This document shows, in pieces, positions 8,324-16,708 of a stretch of 33,470 nt of DNA. Source of the DNA: Bacteroidales bacterium (GTDB lineage Bacteria; Bacteroidota; Bacteroidia; Bacteroidales; F082); contig JAFGXS010000058.1 of NCBI GenBank assembly GCA_016936505.1, positions 1 to 33,470 on the forward strand, in the 5' to 3' direction. The stretch's first letter is position 1, and each line of letters starts with the position of its first letter. Position numbers and translations under genes: made by a program. The notes under the pieces were generated by a model. It saw only the letters and a list, made by a program, of their open reading frames with translations, made no database searches and was not told the origin of the DNA.

Positions 8324-9790
8324 ATGAAAACATTTACTAAATCATCATTTCTGATTTTATTGATTTTTACATTAACGGGTAATTTAATAGCCCAAACCCA
8401 AAATAAACCTTATAAAATCACTTTTGATTACAAGCACAAAACAATTTGCTTAAAGAAGGTAAAAGATATTAAAGAAGGGGATTGGTACCAGGTAATAGTT
8501 GACAGTATAAATTTAAATTTATACAAGGTATCACTAACTCACATTGATACCACACTAAGCAAGAAACAGCAAACTCCAACTTTTGGTGGAAATTTTAACT
8601 TAGATGCCCTGTCAAAATTAATCGCAGGCATAAGTCCCTCAAGCACTGAAATTACTCAAGAAAATCCGAATCCACTTTCATTGCCATGGGATTATCTTAA
8701 ACAAAAACCTACAAAAATAATGTCAATTAAGACAACAGGAGGTACAACAAGTACACAACAAGAAACCGACCGCTCTCAATCCATACGACATACTGTTGAT
8801 TCAGTACAGAAACAGGAGAAAGAGACATTATCTCTATATGTACATAAAATCAAACAAATAACATTTAACATTGATAGTTTAAAATTTAAAGTTGATAAAT
8901 TAAGGCTTGATTCTCAAAAGGAAAATTATACCAGTCAAAAATTTAGTTTTGATCAAGCTCTTGTTACTATTGAAAATATCAGAAAAAATATAGCTGATTT
9001 AACATCCAGTATGACCACCAGTAAAACATCATACAAAGACTTTTCTACAGCATATAAACCAGTAATAAAAAAGGATAGCATATGGTCATCAAATGATATG
9101 ACCATTAAAGACAGTTATGCAAAGTTATTGACAACTTTGTCAGGTGTATTTACATCTGTTTCTGCAGACAAGGCAAATGATTTACTTTCTTCAGTTGTTT
9201 ACATAAATAATAATAATAAATTTACTTTCTTCCCTATACAATTTATGGGTGAACAAGTAAAGCTTAACTTAAGTCTAATACCACGAAAAGAAACACCTAC
9301 TGCTCCAGAGTTCCATTCTCAAATTATCTTCCCCTTGCCAATAAAAAAGTATACTGTAGTTGGTATTTCATTTTACGGCAGCACATTACATGATGAAGCT
9401 TATTCCACAATAAAAACCAAGATTAACGATTCAACGTACCAGTACAATTTTATTAAGGAGATCTCTGGTACAAAGGAAATTGGTATAGCTGCATTGTTGC
9501 GATATGGAAGAAAGTGGACTAGTAAAAATAATTTTGGTGGTCATATTAGCATAGGTGCTGGAATTTCAATGTCAAATAAAATAAAGCCCCGGGTCTTATT
9601 TGGAGGAGGGTTGTCTATTGGCAAAAAGCATATGCTTGCAGTAGACATTGGAGGAATATTTGGGTATGTCGATCGCCTTAGCAATACCATTGATCTTACT
9701 AAAACATATTTGGAGAAACCAGGAAATATAACAGTATCAAGGCTTAAAATAGGAGGTTTTATTTCTGTTGGTTACATCTTTCAGTTTTAA
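8324..9790 (+). CDS. Orphan secreted protein, probably outer-membrane associated
   Basis: I do not recognise a family. The 488-residue product has a clear signal peptide (1-23, ending LIAQ). Its lysine/serine-rich middle (about 145-230) has heptad-like spacing of hydrophobics and probably forms a coiled coil. The last 180 residues alternate hydrophobic and polar residues with glycine-rich turns and end in an aromatic residue (GYIFQF), as outer-membrane beta-barrel proteins do. An envelope protein with a periplasmic coiled coil and a C-terminal barrel of about eight strands is therefore plausible. The gene is noticeably more AT-rich than its neighbours (runs such as AATAATAATAATAAA near 9207), stands alone between two minus-strand blocks, and has its own promoter and terminator. 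That is compatible with acquisition by transfer. Function unknown. Confidence 0.8.
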   Translation: MKTFTKSSFLILLIFTLTGNLIAQTQNKPYKITFDYKHKTICLKKVKDIKEGDWYQVIVDSINLNLYKVSLTHIDTTLSKKQQTPTFGGNFNLDALSKLIAGISPSSTEITQENPNPLSLPWDYLKQKPTKIMSIKTTGGTTSTQQETDRSQSIRHTVDSVQKQEKETLSLYVHKIKQITFNIDSLKFKVDKLRLDSQKENYTSQKFSFDQALVTIENIRKNIADLTSSMTTSKTSYKDFSTAYKPVIKKDSIWSSNDMTIKDSYAKLLTTLSGVFTSVSADKANDLLSSVVYINNNNKFTFFPIQFMGEQVKLNLSLIPRKETPTAPEFHSQIIFPLPIKKYTVVGISFYGSTLHDEAYSTIKTKINDSTYQYNFIKEISGTKEIGIAALLRYGRKWTSKNNFGGHISIGAGISMSNKIKPRVLFGGGLSIGKKHMLAVDIGGIFGYVDRLSNTIDLTKTYLEKPGNITVSRLKIGGFISVGYIFQF

Positions 9791-9832
9791 AAATAATAAA
9801 AAGGCTGCCCTTGGGCAGCCTTTTTATTATTT
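9791..9832. terminator. Bidirectional terminator between convergent genes
   Basis: A perfect 20-bp stem with a 2-nt spacer: an A/T-rich arm plus GGCTGCCC, then GGGCAGCC plus a T-rich arm. It starts one base after the stop of the orphan gene and overlaps the stop codon of the GH31 gene (9827-9829), so it serves both convergent genes. Confidence 0.92.
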
Positions 9833-12562
9833 TACAATCTCAATCTTCCCTTGTTTCAAAACAAAATCTTTTGGTTTATCAGAACCTACAACTACAAAAT
9901 GTACCTTTCTTTCTTTGGGCGCTCCCCGATAGCTGCCATTCACTGAAAATTTAAACTTCTGTCCGTCTTTAGTCCAAAAGCGCAACATTTCATATTCACC
10001 CTTTTCATAGGCACCAAAGGTTTTGCCGTCATCTTCGTACATCATTCCTTCGGAAGCTTTTGCTGAAGGAAAATACAATACGGTGAGTTCTTTGGAAGAA
10101 TAATAGTCCGTGGAATGTACGGCTTTCACCATAGGAATAAAAGCACCTGCCCGAACAAAAATGGGGATATTATCCAGTACCACCGGCACATTAATCCATT
10201 TTCCTCCTTCGTATTTTTTATGGTTAAACCAACCGTACCACAAGCCTTTCGGTAAATATACCTTCATGGTCTTTATTCCAGGTTCCAGCACAGGAGCCAC
10301 AAGGAAGTCGTCACCGAACATATACTCATCTACGGTATGATAGGCTGTAGAATCCTCGGGAAAAGCATAAAACAAAGGACGAACAATAGGCATTCCTTTA
10401 CTATGAGCTTCCCAGGCTGTGGTATAGATGTAAGGCAACAATTCATAACGCAGATTCATAAAATCGCGTACAATGCGTTGGGTCGTATCGTCAAAGAAAA
10501 TAGGTTCAGAAGGAATTCCTGAACCGTGAGGACGCAAAATCGGTGTAAAGCAGGCAAACTGCAACCAACGGGTATACAATTCATTGTCTTTCACTCCCAG
10601 AGCAAATCCACCTGCATCGGCATGGATAAACGGAATACCGCAAACACTCATGTTTTGCATCACAGGAAGCTGAGCCTGCAATCCGCCCCAACTGCGCGAT
10701 ACATCACCCGACCATGGAAAAATGGAGAACCTTTGCGAACCGGCATATCCTGCCCTGTTCAAGTCAAAAACCCTTGTATTCGGGTAATGTTTGCGATACT
10801 TGTCAAACAACATTTTCTCCCAGTAAAAAGCATAAATATTCCGAACCTGATTGGCTCTTCCGCTTACAAAATACTGATCGGGAGAAACGGTTTCGGGTTC
10901 ACCCAGGTCGCCCCACCATCCGACAACACCAATTTTAATCTGGTCATTGTATTTTCCCCAAAACCAATTTTGTGTGGCCGGTTTAAACATATCAAGCAAT
11001 CCGGCAGGACCAAAGTAAAAATGCGTATTAATAAAAGTCTTTCCCACACTATCGGTGGCAAATAATTTCAGCTTATTGGCAATCTGGAAATTCTTTAAAC
11101 TATCTATAATATAAGGTTCAGTGATTAAAATTGTTTTTACTCCTTTTTTCCTGAATTTGGCAATCATCTCCTTTGGTGTAGGCCAGTGTGGTTTATACCA
11201 GTCGAGTTTGCCCAGATAACCTTTAATACTGTCACCAAACCAGTAAAAATCCAGGATAATGCCATCCATTGGGAAGTTGGCTTTTTGCATAGCTGTTACA
11301 ATGGAATCAACTTCCCACTGAGTACGGTAAGCCATTCGCGACTGCAAATTTCCCAAAGCCCAGCGAGGAGGCAAAGGTTGTGTTCCTGTAAGTTTACCAT
11401 AATCATGAGCAATATCAGGAAACGAATTTCCGGCAATAAAAACATAACGCATTACCCCACCCACAGCGCCAAATTCCAGAATATTCTTGTCAGTTTTTCC
11501 TACATCGGCATAGCCTTTTTCATGGTTATCGAAAAACAACAAATACTTCTTCGATGACATCACAATAGGGATGGTAAAGTTTAAGTCATAGGCACCCATC
11601 TCATAAGCATAATGCGCATGGTTCACGAGTTCATAACGTTCACCAATCAGGTTTTTCACCGCTCTTTCACCCAAACCATAAAAGTGCTCTCCTTTTTGCA
11701 TTTCAAAGCGAAGACCATCATTTTCTTTTCCTTCAAAAAAACCGTTCTTTTCCTTGAGCAAGGTATCACCATGATAAACAAATAAAGCACGGAAAGGATT
11801 CTTTGCGAACAATACTTTCAAACTATCCGTACTGTAAACGAGATATTTTGAGGTTTCAGAAACTTTACCCAACTTAAGATCAGGTTTCATGATAATAGCC
11901 ACAGAAGAATCCTTGGCCGGTTTATTTCCCATATAATCATTTACCTGAGCTACCTTGTTGTTATAAAAGAAAGCCTGCACCAGTCCGTGATTGGTTTGCA
12001 AACTCAACCTACCCTCTTGCAGCTTCCATGAAAGCAACTTCCTTTCAGAAAACAAATCAGTTTCTGCTACTTTAGACTTAGGTTGATAACCAAAAACAGG
12101 GATCAAAACATCTTTATTGTCCTTGGTTTTCCCTACTTTGGTTCCTTCGGTATTACGAAAAACAAAAGCCAATTGCTGAACTTTCTGATCAGCCCCTACG
12201 CCATAAAAATCTTTAATCGTGAACTGAAAAGCATACAGGTTTTTGCCCTTTTTTGTCATTTCAACCTGAGTATCTGCCTTTCCCCAGTTGCCTACTACAT
12301 TCTTCCAGTCGGAAGTACTACCGCTGCCGGAAGTAATTAGTCCCGTGTGAAGATAAACAGTTCCTTTGTAATCCATCAGGGCCTTGTTGCCCCTGTCTGC
12401 ATGAAACAACAAAGTTACTTGCTCACCGGGCCTGGGATTTGCAGGAACAAGTTCCGCCACCTGTGCAAAAAGGTTTGTAGTCAACAAAACAAAAAACGCC
12501 CACAATATCAGCCCTGAAATCCGGCTGTTTGCAGGCTTAGCAAAAAAATTCAAACGCTGCAT
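9827..12562 (-). CDS. GH31 alpha-glucosidase / alpha-glucosyltransferase, exported
   Basis: Acts on alpha-glucosidic bonds of malto-oligosaccharides, probably in the periplasm or at the outer membrane. The 911-residue product has an N-terminal export signal (hydrophobic 17-33, ending LFAQ). Next is the same beta module found at the front of the 116-2941 amylase (about 36-158: VYLHTGLIT, SDWK, YGV, LAFVFR). An N-terminal GH31 beta-sandwich (about 170-390), the (beta/alpha)8 barrel (about 395-720) and C-terminal beta domains follow. Key residues: DFYWFGD at 438-444, nucleophile D552 in GWWGDLGEPE, acid/base D620 in FPWSGDVSRSW. The GDLGEPE context resembles GH31 transglucosidases rather than classical hydrolases with DMNE, so 4-alpha-glucosyltransfer is possible. 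There is no T9SS domain. It lies 90 nt downstream of the SusA-like gene, behind a terminator, so it may depend partly on read-through. Confidence 0.93.
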   Translation of the reverse strand: MQRLNFFAKPANSRISGLILWAFFVLLTTNLFAQVAELVPANPRPGEQVTLLFHADRGNKALMDYKGTVYLHTGLITSGSGSTSDWKNVVGNWGKADTQVEMTKKGKNLYAFQFTIKDFYGVGADQKVQQLAFVFRNTEGTKVGKTKDNKDVLIPVFGYQPKSKVAETDLFSERKLLSWKLQEGRLSLQTNHGLVQAFFYNNKVAQVNDYMGNKPAKDSSVAIIMKPDLKLGKVSETSKYLVYSTDSLKVLFAKNPFRALFVYHGDTLLKEKNGFFEGKENDGLRFEMQKGEHFYGLGERAVKNLIGERYELVNHAHYAYEMGAYDLNFTIPIVMSSKKYLLFFDNHEKGYADVGKTDKNILEFGAVGGVMRYVFIAGNSFPDIAHDYGKLTGTQPLPPRWALGNLQSRMAYRTQWEVDSIVTAMQKANFPMDGIILDFYWFGDSIKGYLGKLDWYKPHWPTPKEMIAKFRKKGVKTILITEPYIIDSLKNFQIANKLKLFATDSVGKTFINTHFYFGPAGLLDMFKPATQNWFWGKYNDQIKIGVVGWWGDLGEPETVSPDQYFVSGRANQVRNIYAFYWEKMLFDKYRKHYPNTRVFDLNRAGYAGSQRFSIFPWSGDVSRSWGGLQAQLPVMQNMSVCGIPFIHADAGGFALGVKDNELYTRWLQFACFTPILRPHGSGIPSEPIFFDDTTQRIVRDFMNLRYELLPYIYTTAWEAHSKGMPIVRPLFYAFPEDSTAYHTVDEYMFGDDFLVAPVLEPGIKTMKVYLPKGLWYGWFNHKKYEGGKWINVPVVLDNIPIFVRAGAFIPMVKAVHSTDYYSSKELTVLYFPSAKASEGMMYEDDGKTFGAYEKGEYEMLRFWTKDGQKFKFSVNGSYRGAPKERKVHFVVVGSDKPKDFVLKQGKIEIVK

Positions 12563-12584
12563 ACTCTATCAATTAAAATTTACC

Positions 12585-12599
12585 GCCGGAAAACCCGGC
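12585..12599. repeat. Short GC hairpin in the GH31 5' leader
   Basis: GCCGG and CCGGC around a 5-nt loop, about 23 nt before the GH31 start codon. On the minus strand AT-rich sequence follows, but no clean T-run, so it is more likely a leader hairpin than a terminator. Confidence 0.35.
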
Positions 12600-12615
12600 A
12601 ATCATGCCAAAAATA

Positions 12616-12645
12616 ACCGGGCTTCCCTGTTTAAGAAAGCCCGGT
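12616..12645 (-). terminator. Terminator after the SusA-like gene
   Basis: 9-bp perfect stem ACCGGGCTT / AAGCCCGGT with a 12-nt loop, followed on the minus strand by TATTTTTG. It begins 7 nt after the SusA-like stop codon. Its T-run TATTTTTG (12608-12615) is also a full match to the -7 consensus and could act as the start of the GH31 promoter, although no -33 box is visible. Confidence 0.75.
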
Positions 12646-12652
12646 AAAAAAA

Positions 12653-14515
12653 TTATTTTTCCAGTTCCAGAATTACCGGTGATTTTGCCGGAATAGTGAA
12701 CGTATCTTTCAGTTCATATTTCTTTCCTGTCATGACCTCAGTAGCTTGTTTAAAGCCTTGCATATCATGAGCAAAACGGTTCAAATCAACAGTCACATCC
12801 TTGTCATTGTTATTGTTTAACATCACCATAACCTTTTTACCGTGATACGAACGGAAATAAACATAAACACCATTTTCAGGAATGTAATGAACCAAATCGC
12901 CATACTGGACAACAGAGTCTGTTTTACGCCAGTTGAGCAGCTTACTCAGGAAATTAAACGCATCATTTTGTTCAGGTGTACGTCCGGCTGCTGTAAAAGC
13001 ATCTTTAGGATCGCCCGGCCAGCCTCCGGGAAAATCATTACGCATCACACCATCGCCCTGGCTCTTCTCCCCTTTCAGCAATATTTCATCACCATAATAA
13101 ATAAAAGGAATTCCACGTGTGGTCATTATAAATGCCATCGCCATTTTCCAGCTTTTTACATTACCGTTCAAAATAGAAAATATACGGCTCATATCGTGGT
13201 TATCGGCAAATACGCCCAGTTTCATCGGGTCGCTGTAAACAAAATCCTGAGAAAGCACATTATACAACTGTGCTGTTCCAGTATTCCAGCCCGGTTTTTC
13301 ATTGAATGCCTTATGGATTGCAAAGGTGAGAGGAAAATCGAATACATTGGTCAAATGCGACTGATATCCGTCTTTATTGGTTTTGTTCTGCAACCAATAC
13401 GCCACACTTGCAGGATAGTCGAACCAGCTTTCACCAATAACGTTAATATGAGGATACTCTGCAAGCAAACGCTGCATCCATTTCGCCATCATATCTTTAT
13501 AGGGATAAGGATAAGTATCCTGACGAATACCGTCAAGTCCGGCATATTCAACCCACCAAATACTGTTCTGAATCAGATAATTGGCAACCAAAGGATTATC
13601 CTGGTTCAAATCGGCCATCGAAGTATCGAACCAACCGGCAACCATGTGTTTGTAATCGTATTGAGAAGCATGCGGGTCAGAAACAGCACCGCCGTGATAA
13701 TTGGAACGGGTAAACTTCGGCCATTGATTATACCAGTCGTGTGTGGGCAAATCTCCTTTCCAGAAATAATTGGTTCCGCAATGGTTAAACACCATATCCA
13801 TAATAATTTTAATCCCCTTTTTATGAGCATCTTCTACCATAGTTTTATACAATTCATTGGTACCATAACGGGGATCGATTTTATAATAATCGGTCATAGC
13901 ATAACCATGGTAAGAATAAGTTGGCATATTGTCTTCACGCAAAGGAGTACTCCAAATGGCGGTAACTCCCAAACTTTTCAAATAATCCAGATGGTCAATA
14001 ATTCCCTGAATGTCTCCACCGTGGCGACCATTGGGATCTTTACGGTTAGCCTTTTCAATTGTTTGGGGACTACTGTCATTATTGGGATCACCATTAGCGA
14101 ACCGGTCAGGCATCAGCAGATATACAACATCTGAACCATCGTAACCATTATGAAGTTTCGGATTCATATCTCTTTTATTTAACGAATAGCTGTAAGTTGT
14201 TGCAACTTTTTTACCTTTCATAAATTTAATCTGAACCATTCCGGCCTGAGCTTCCGGTTCTATAACCAAATCAAGAAACAAATAGTTCGGGCTTTCCACA
14301 TGAATCACATCATGAAGAATCACACCGGGATAATCAATTTCAGGTCTGGTGTCTGAAATATTTTTTCCGTAAACCATCAACTGTAATTTGGGATTTTTCA
14401 TTCCGACCCACCACGATGGAGGATCCACACGCTTAATTGCATATTTCTGTGCAAATAGCTGAACGCTACCGGTAAGTAAAAAAAGAATCAATAAATACTG
14501 AGTAATTTTCTTCAT
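12653..14515 (-). CDS. SusA-like GH13 neopullulanase / cyclomaltodextrinase
   Basis: Hydrolyses malto-oligosaccharides, pullulan or cyclodextrins, most likely in the periplasm. The 620 residues are close to Bacteroides SusA (about 617). Visible: a signal peptide (1-22, LFAQ), a cyclomaltodextrinase N-terminal domain (about 25-115, RVDPPSWWVGMKNP), a GH13 barrel (about 125-530), and a C-terminal beta domain (about 540-620). Catalytic set: MDMVFNH at 239-245, nucleophile D333 in GIRQDTYPY, acid/base E362 in VIGESWF, third Asp D441 in DNHDMSR. It is transcribed toward the GH31 gene. Upstream there is a -7 element at 14580-14587 and, 89 nt further, the operator shared with the divergent TreS-like gene. 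There is no lipobox cysteine and no T9SS domain, so release into the periplasm is inferred. Confidence 0.95.
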   Translation of the reverse strand: MKKITQYLLILFLLTGSVQLFAQKYAIKRVDPPSWWVGMKNPKLQLMVYGKNISDTRPEIDYPGVILHDVIHVESPNYLFLDLVIEPEAQAGMVQIKFMKGKKVATTYSYSLNKRDMNPKLHNGYDGSDVVYLLMPDRFANGDPNNDSSPQTIEKANRKDPNGRHGGDIQGIIDHLDYLKSLGVTAIWSTPLREDNMPTYSYHGYAMTDYYKIDPRYGTNELYKTMVEDAHKKGIKIIMDMVFNHCGTNYFWKGDLPTHDWYNQWPKFTRSNYHGGAVSDPHASQYDYKHMVAGWFDTSMADLNQDNPLVANYLIQNSIWWVEYAGLDGIRQDTYPYPYKDMMAKWMQRLLAEYPHINVIGESWFDYPASVAYWLQNKTNKDGYQSHLTNVFDFPLTFAIHKAFNEKPGWNTGTAQLYNVLSQDFVYSDPMKLGVFADNHDMSRIFSILNGNVKSWKMAMAFIMTTRGIPFIYYGDEILLKGEKSQGDGVMRNDFPGGWPGDPKDAFTAAGRTPEQNDAFNFLSKLLNWRKTDSVVQYGDLVHYIPENGVYVYFRSYHGKKVMVMLNNNNDKDVTVDLNRFAHDMQGFKQATEVMTGKKYELKDTFTIPAKSPVILELEK

Positions 14516-14579
14516 CTATCTTAAATTTTTAGGTTAAATATCATGATTTAAAAACTTTAGGCAGAGAACCTGCATTTTT

Positions 14580-14587
14580 CAAAGATA
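14580..14587 (-). promoter_or_regulatory. Predicted -7 element of the SusA-like gene
   Basis: TATCTTTG on the minus strand matches TAnnTTTG fully, about 65 nt before the ATG at 14515. The expected -33 region shows at best TTTA. The operator O2 begins exactly 89 nt upstream, as in the amylase promoter. Confidence 0.5.
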
Positions 14588-14673
14588 ATATAATTTCGAA
14601 CCCTGTCTTAAAACCCAAAAATCGGGAAACAGAAAAATCTGTACCGAGTAAAAATAATTGTGTTTTAAGCCCA

Positions 14674-14687
14674 TTGCAAACGTTTGA
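14674..14687. promoter_or_regulatory. LacI-type operator O2 shared by divergent SusA-like and TreS-like genes
   Basis: TTGCAAACGTTTGA, identical over 14 bases to O1 at 3113-3126, with the core palindrome CAAACGTTTG at 14677-14686. It sits almost exactly midway between two divergent -7 elements: 89 nt from TATCTTTG (minus) and 91 nt from TACCTTTG (plus). Confidence 0.62.
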
Positions 14688-14777
14688 TATCTGTAATAAA
14701 ATATTCGTGTAAAACACACACTTTATGATATAATGTACAGTGATGTGTTAAGAAACCTTTAACTTTGACTTATTCAG

Positions 14778-14785
14778 TACCTTTG
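14778..14785 (+). promoter_or_regulatory. Predicted -7 element of the TreS-like gene
   Basis: TACCTTTG matches TAnnTTTG fully, 22 nt before the ATG at 14808, giving a short leader. A TTTG at 14764-14767 is too close (10 nt) to be the -33 box, so the promoter looks activator-dependent. Operator O2 ends 91 nt upstream. Confidence 0.5.
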
Positions 14786-14807
14786 CATATAAAGACAAAA
14801 AATAATC

Positions 14808-16532
14808 ATGAATTATAATACACTTTTAAAAGATTACTGGAACGAATTATATCCGGGAAAAGATTCTGAAATACTGGATAATTTCCTTCAGGAAGCACAA
14901 CAATACAAATCGTCCACCCTGTCGGAAGACAGTGAATGGTATAAAGATGCCATTGTTTATTCGTTGTATGTAAACCTGTTCAACAACGATTTTTCAGGCT
15001 TGATTGACAAGCTGGATTATTTACAGGATTTGGGCGTAAGTTGTTTGTGGCTGTTACCCATACTGGACTCTCCCATGAGAGATGCCGGGTTCGATATACG
15101 TAATTACGACCGGGTTCGTGCAGATTTGCTTGGGTTGCCCGAAGGATTTCAAAAGGAAGAACAGGAAGCCCTGTTTGGTAATTTTTTAAAAGAAGCACAC
15201 AACAGAAATATTCATGTGATTTTTGATATTGCCATGAACCACACATCGGATCAACATCCCTGGTTCCTTGAAGCAAAAAAATCTGAAGACAATCCGTACC
15301 GCGATTTTTACATCTGGAGTAAAGACACAAGCCTGTACGGAGATGCAAGGCTACTTTTCAAAGGCATTGAAGACAGCAACTGGGAAGCGTTGGAGAATAC
15401 AAACTGGTATTATTTCCATCGCTTTTTTAGTTTTCAGCCGGATTTGAATTACAGAAATCCAAAAGTTCTGCTCGAAATGACCCGCAATTTGCTCTATTGG
15501 CAAAGTATGGGTGTGGATGGTTTCCGTGCTGATGCCATTCCTTACATCTGGAAAGAAGAAGGTACCGACTGTGAAAATCGTCCCAAAACCCACACAGTAG
15601 TGAAATTTTTCCGCGCTGTGCTGGATTATGTCAACTCAGGTTCATTCCTTCTGGCTGAAGCCTGCCAGAAACCCTATGAAGTTGTAAAATACATGGGTGA
15701 TGGTGATGAATGTCATGCAGCCTACCATTTCCCGCTCATGCCGATGATGTACAAAGCCATTGCAATGGGAAACAATCAGCCCATTCGCCATACACTTAGC
15801 CCACAGGTTACACCAACCATTCCGTCTTCGGGTCAATGGATGACTTTCCTCAGGGTTCATGATGAATTAAGCCTGGAACTGGTTTATGTAAGTGAAGAAG
15901 ATCGTAAATATATCCACGAAAGTTACTGCCATAAACCTGAATGGGATTTTCGTGTGGGTGAAGGTATTTCCGCCCGTTTAGCAGAATTATTCCAAAAAGA
16001 TGTAAATAAAATAGCGCTTTCCTATTCGCTCATGCTAACCATGACCGGAAGCCCTGTTGTTTATTACGGTGATGAGTTTGGAAAACTGAATGATGAAAAA
16101 TACTATCACGAACAAATTCAACTGACCGGTAAGGACGACACCCGTTTTCTCGTACGTGGACGTATCGACTGGAAACAGTTGAATGAAGATTTGAAAGATC
16201 CGGAAAATTTCCATTCAAAAGTGTATGCTGTTATCAAATCGCTATTGAATACCCGCCGCGATCATAAAGCCTTTGGAAGAGGCACTACCAAATTTATGGA
16301 CGTGAAAGATTTAAAAGGGAACACAAGAGAAGAAATCCTGGCTTACCAGCGCATTACTCAGGAAGAACATATTTTGGTTATCAACAATCTTTCCAGCGAA
16401 AGTATTGAAATTCAGAACCCCATGCCCGACCGATCAGTTTTCGTATTAAATTTGAATGGATTTATTTACGATGGAGAAAATGAAACCATGACACTGGAAC
16501 CAAATGGTTTTGTTTGGCTGGGAGTTTTATAG
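14808..16532 (+). CDS. Cytoplasmic GH13 enzyme, trehalose synthase (TreS)-like
   Basis: Probably interconverts maltose and trehalose, or otherwise acts on maltose or short oligosaccharides inside the cell. No signal peptide. The 574 residues resemble maltose alpha-D-glucosyltransferase: YKDAIVYSLYV near 45-55, MNHTSDQHPWF at 143-153, nucleophile D242 in GFRADAIPY, acid/base E284 in LLAEACQKPYEVVKYMGDGD, CHAAYHFPLMP at 302-312, D352 in FLRVHDEL, and YYGDEFG at 419-425. These are the blocks I associate with TreS (GH13_16). A difference is the short loop FNNDFSGLIDKL at 58-69, where TreS has a longer D-x-N-x-D-G-x-G-D calcium-type segment. The specificity may therefore have moved, for example toward sucrose or oligosaccharide hydrolysis. 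It is transcribed divergently from the SusA-like gene and followed by the GH65 gene after 176 nt. Confidence 0.87.
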   Translation: MNYNTLLKDYWNELYPGKDSEILDNFLQEAQQYKSSTLSEDSEWYKDAIVYSLYVNLFNNDFSGLIDKLDYLQDLGVSCLWLLPILDSPMRDAGFDIRNYDRVRADLLGLPEGFQKEEQEALFGNFLKEAHNRNIHVIFDIAMNHTSDQHPWFLEAKKSEDNPYRDFYIWSKDTSLYGDARLLFKGIEDSNWEALENTNWYYFHRFFSFQPDLNYRNPKVLLEMTRNLLYWQSMGVDGFRADAIPYIWKEEGTDCENRPKTHTVVKFFRAVLDYVNSGSFLLAEACQKPYEVVKYMGDGDECHAAYHFPLMPMMYKAIAMGNNQPIRHTLSPQVTPTIPSSGQWMTFLRVHDELSLELVYVSEEDRKYIHESYCHKPEWDFRVGEGISARLAELFQKDVNKIALSYSLMLTMTGSPVVYYGDEFGKLNDEKYYHEQIQLTGKDDTRFLVRGRIDWKQLNEDLKDPENFHSKVYAVIKSLLNTRRDHKAFGRGTTKFMDVKDLKGNTREEILAYQRITQEEHILVINNLSSESIEIQNPMPDRSVFVLNLNGFIYDGENETMTLEPNGFVWLGVL

Positions 16533-16578
16533 AGATCCGATAATAATAAACATATCAAAATCAGGTGGAAAATATTTT

Positions 16579-16588
16579 CACACGATTG
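16579..16588. promoter_or_regulatory. Degenerate operator O3 upstream of the GH65 fusion gene
   Basis: CACACGATTG, two mismatches from the CAAACGTTTG palindrome and one from the transporter site O5 read on the minus strand (CAAACGATTG). It would be unremarkable alone, but it lies 90 nt before the -7-like CACCTTTG of the downstream gene, matching the 89-91 nt spacing at three other promoters. A palindrome GAAAATATTTTC at 16568-16579 abuts it. Confidence 0.4.
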
Positions 16589-16657
16589 CATTACAGCTTT
16601 TTCGGTTCAAACCAACGACTGAGTTTTTTTTTGAGCTGAAATGAATCGGGGATTGCA

Positions 16658-16686
16658 ATTGAAAACAATATTTATTTCCACCTTTG
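16658..16686 (+). promoter_or_regulatory. Predicted promoter of the GH65 fusion gene
   Basis: CACCTTTG at 16679-16686 matches 5 of the 6 fixed bases of TAnnTTTG, with a weak ATTG (16658-16661) 17 nt upstream. The ATG is at 16709. The remaining sequence between the TreS-like stop and here shows no convincing terminator, so partial read-through is possible. Confidence 0.4.
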
Positions 16687-16708
16687 CACGCAAAAAAATA
16701 AAATAAAA

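Noticed and set aside
12842..14134. 430-codon plus-strand open frame
   Set aside because: It is fully antisense to the SusA-like GH13 gene, whose catalytic motifs are intact, and its translation has no recognisable domain and skewed composition.
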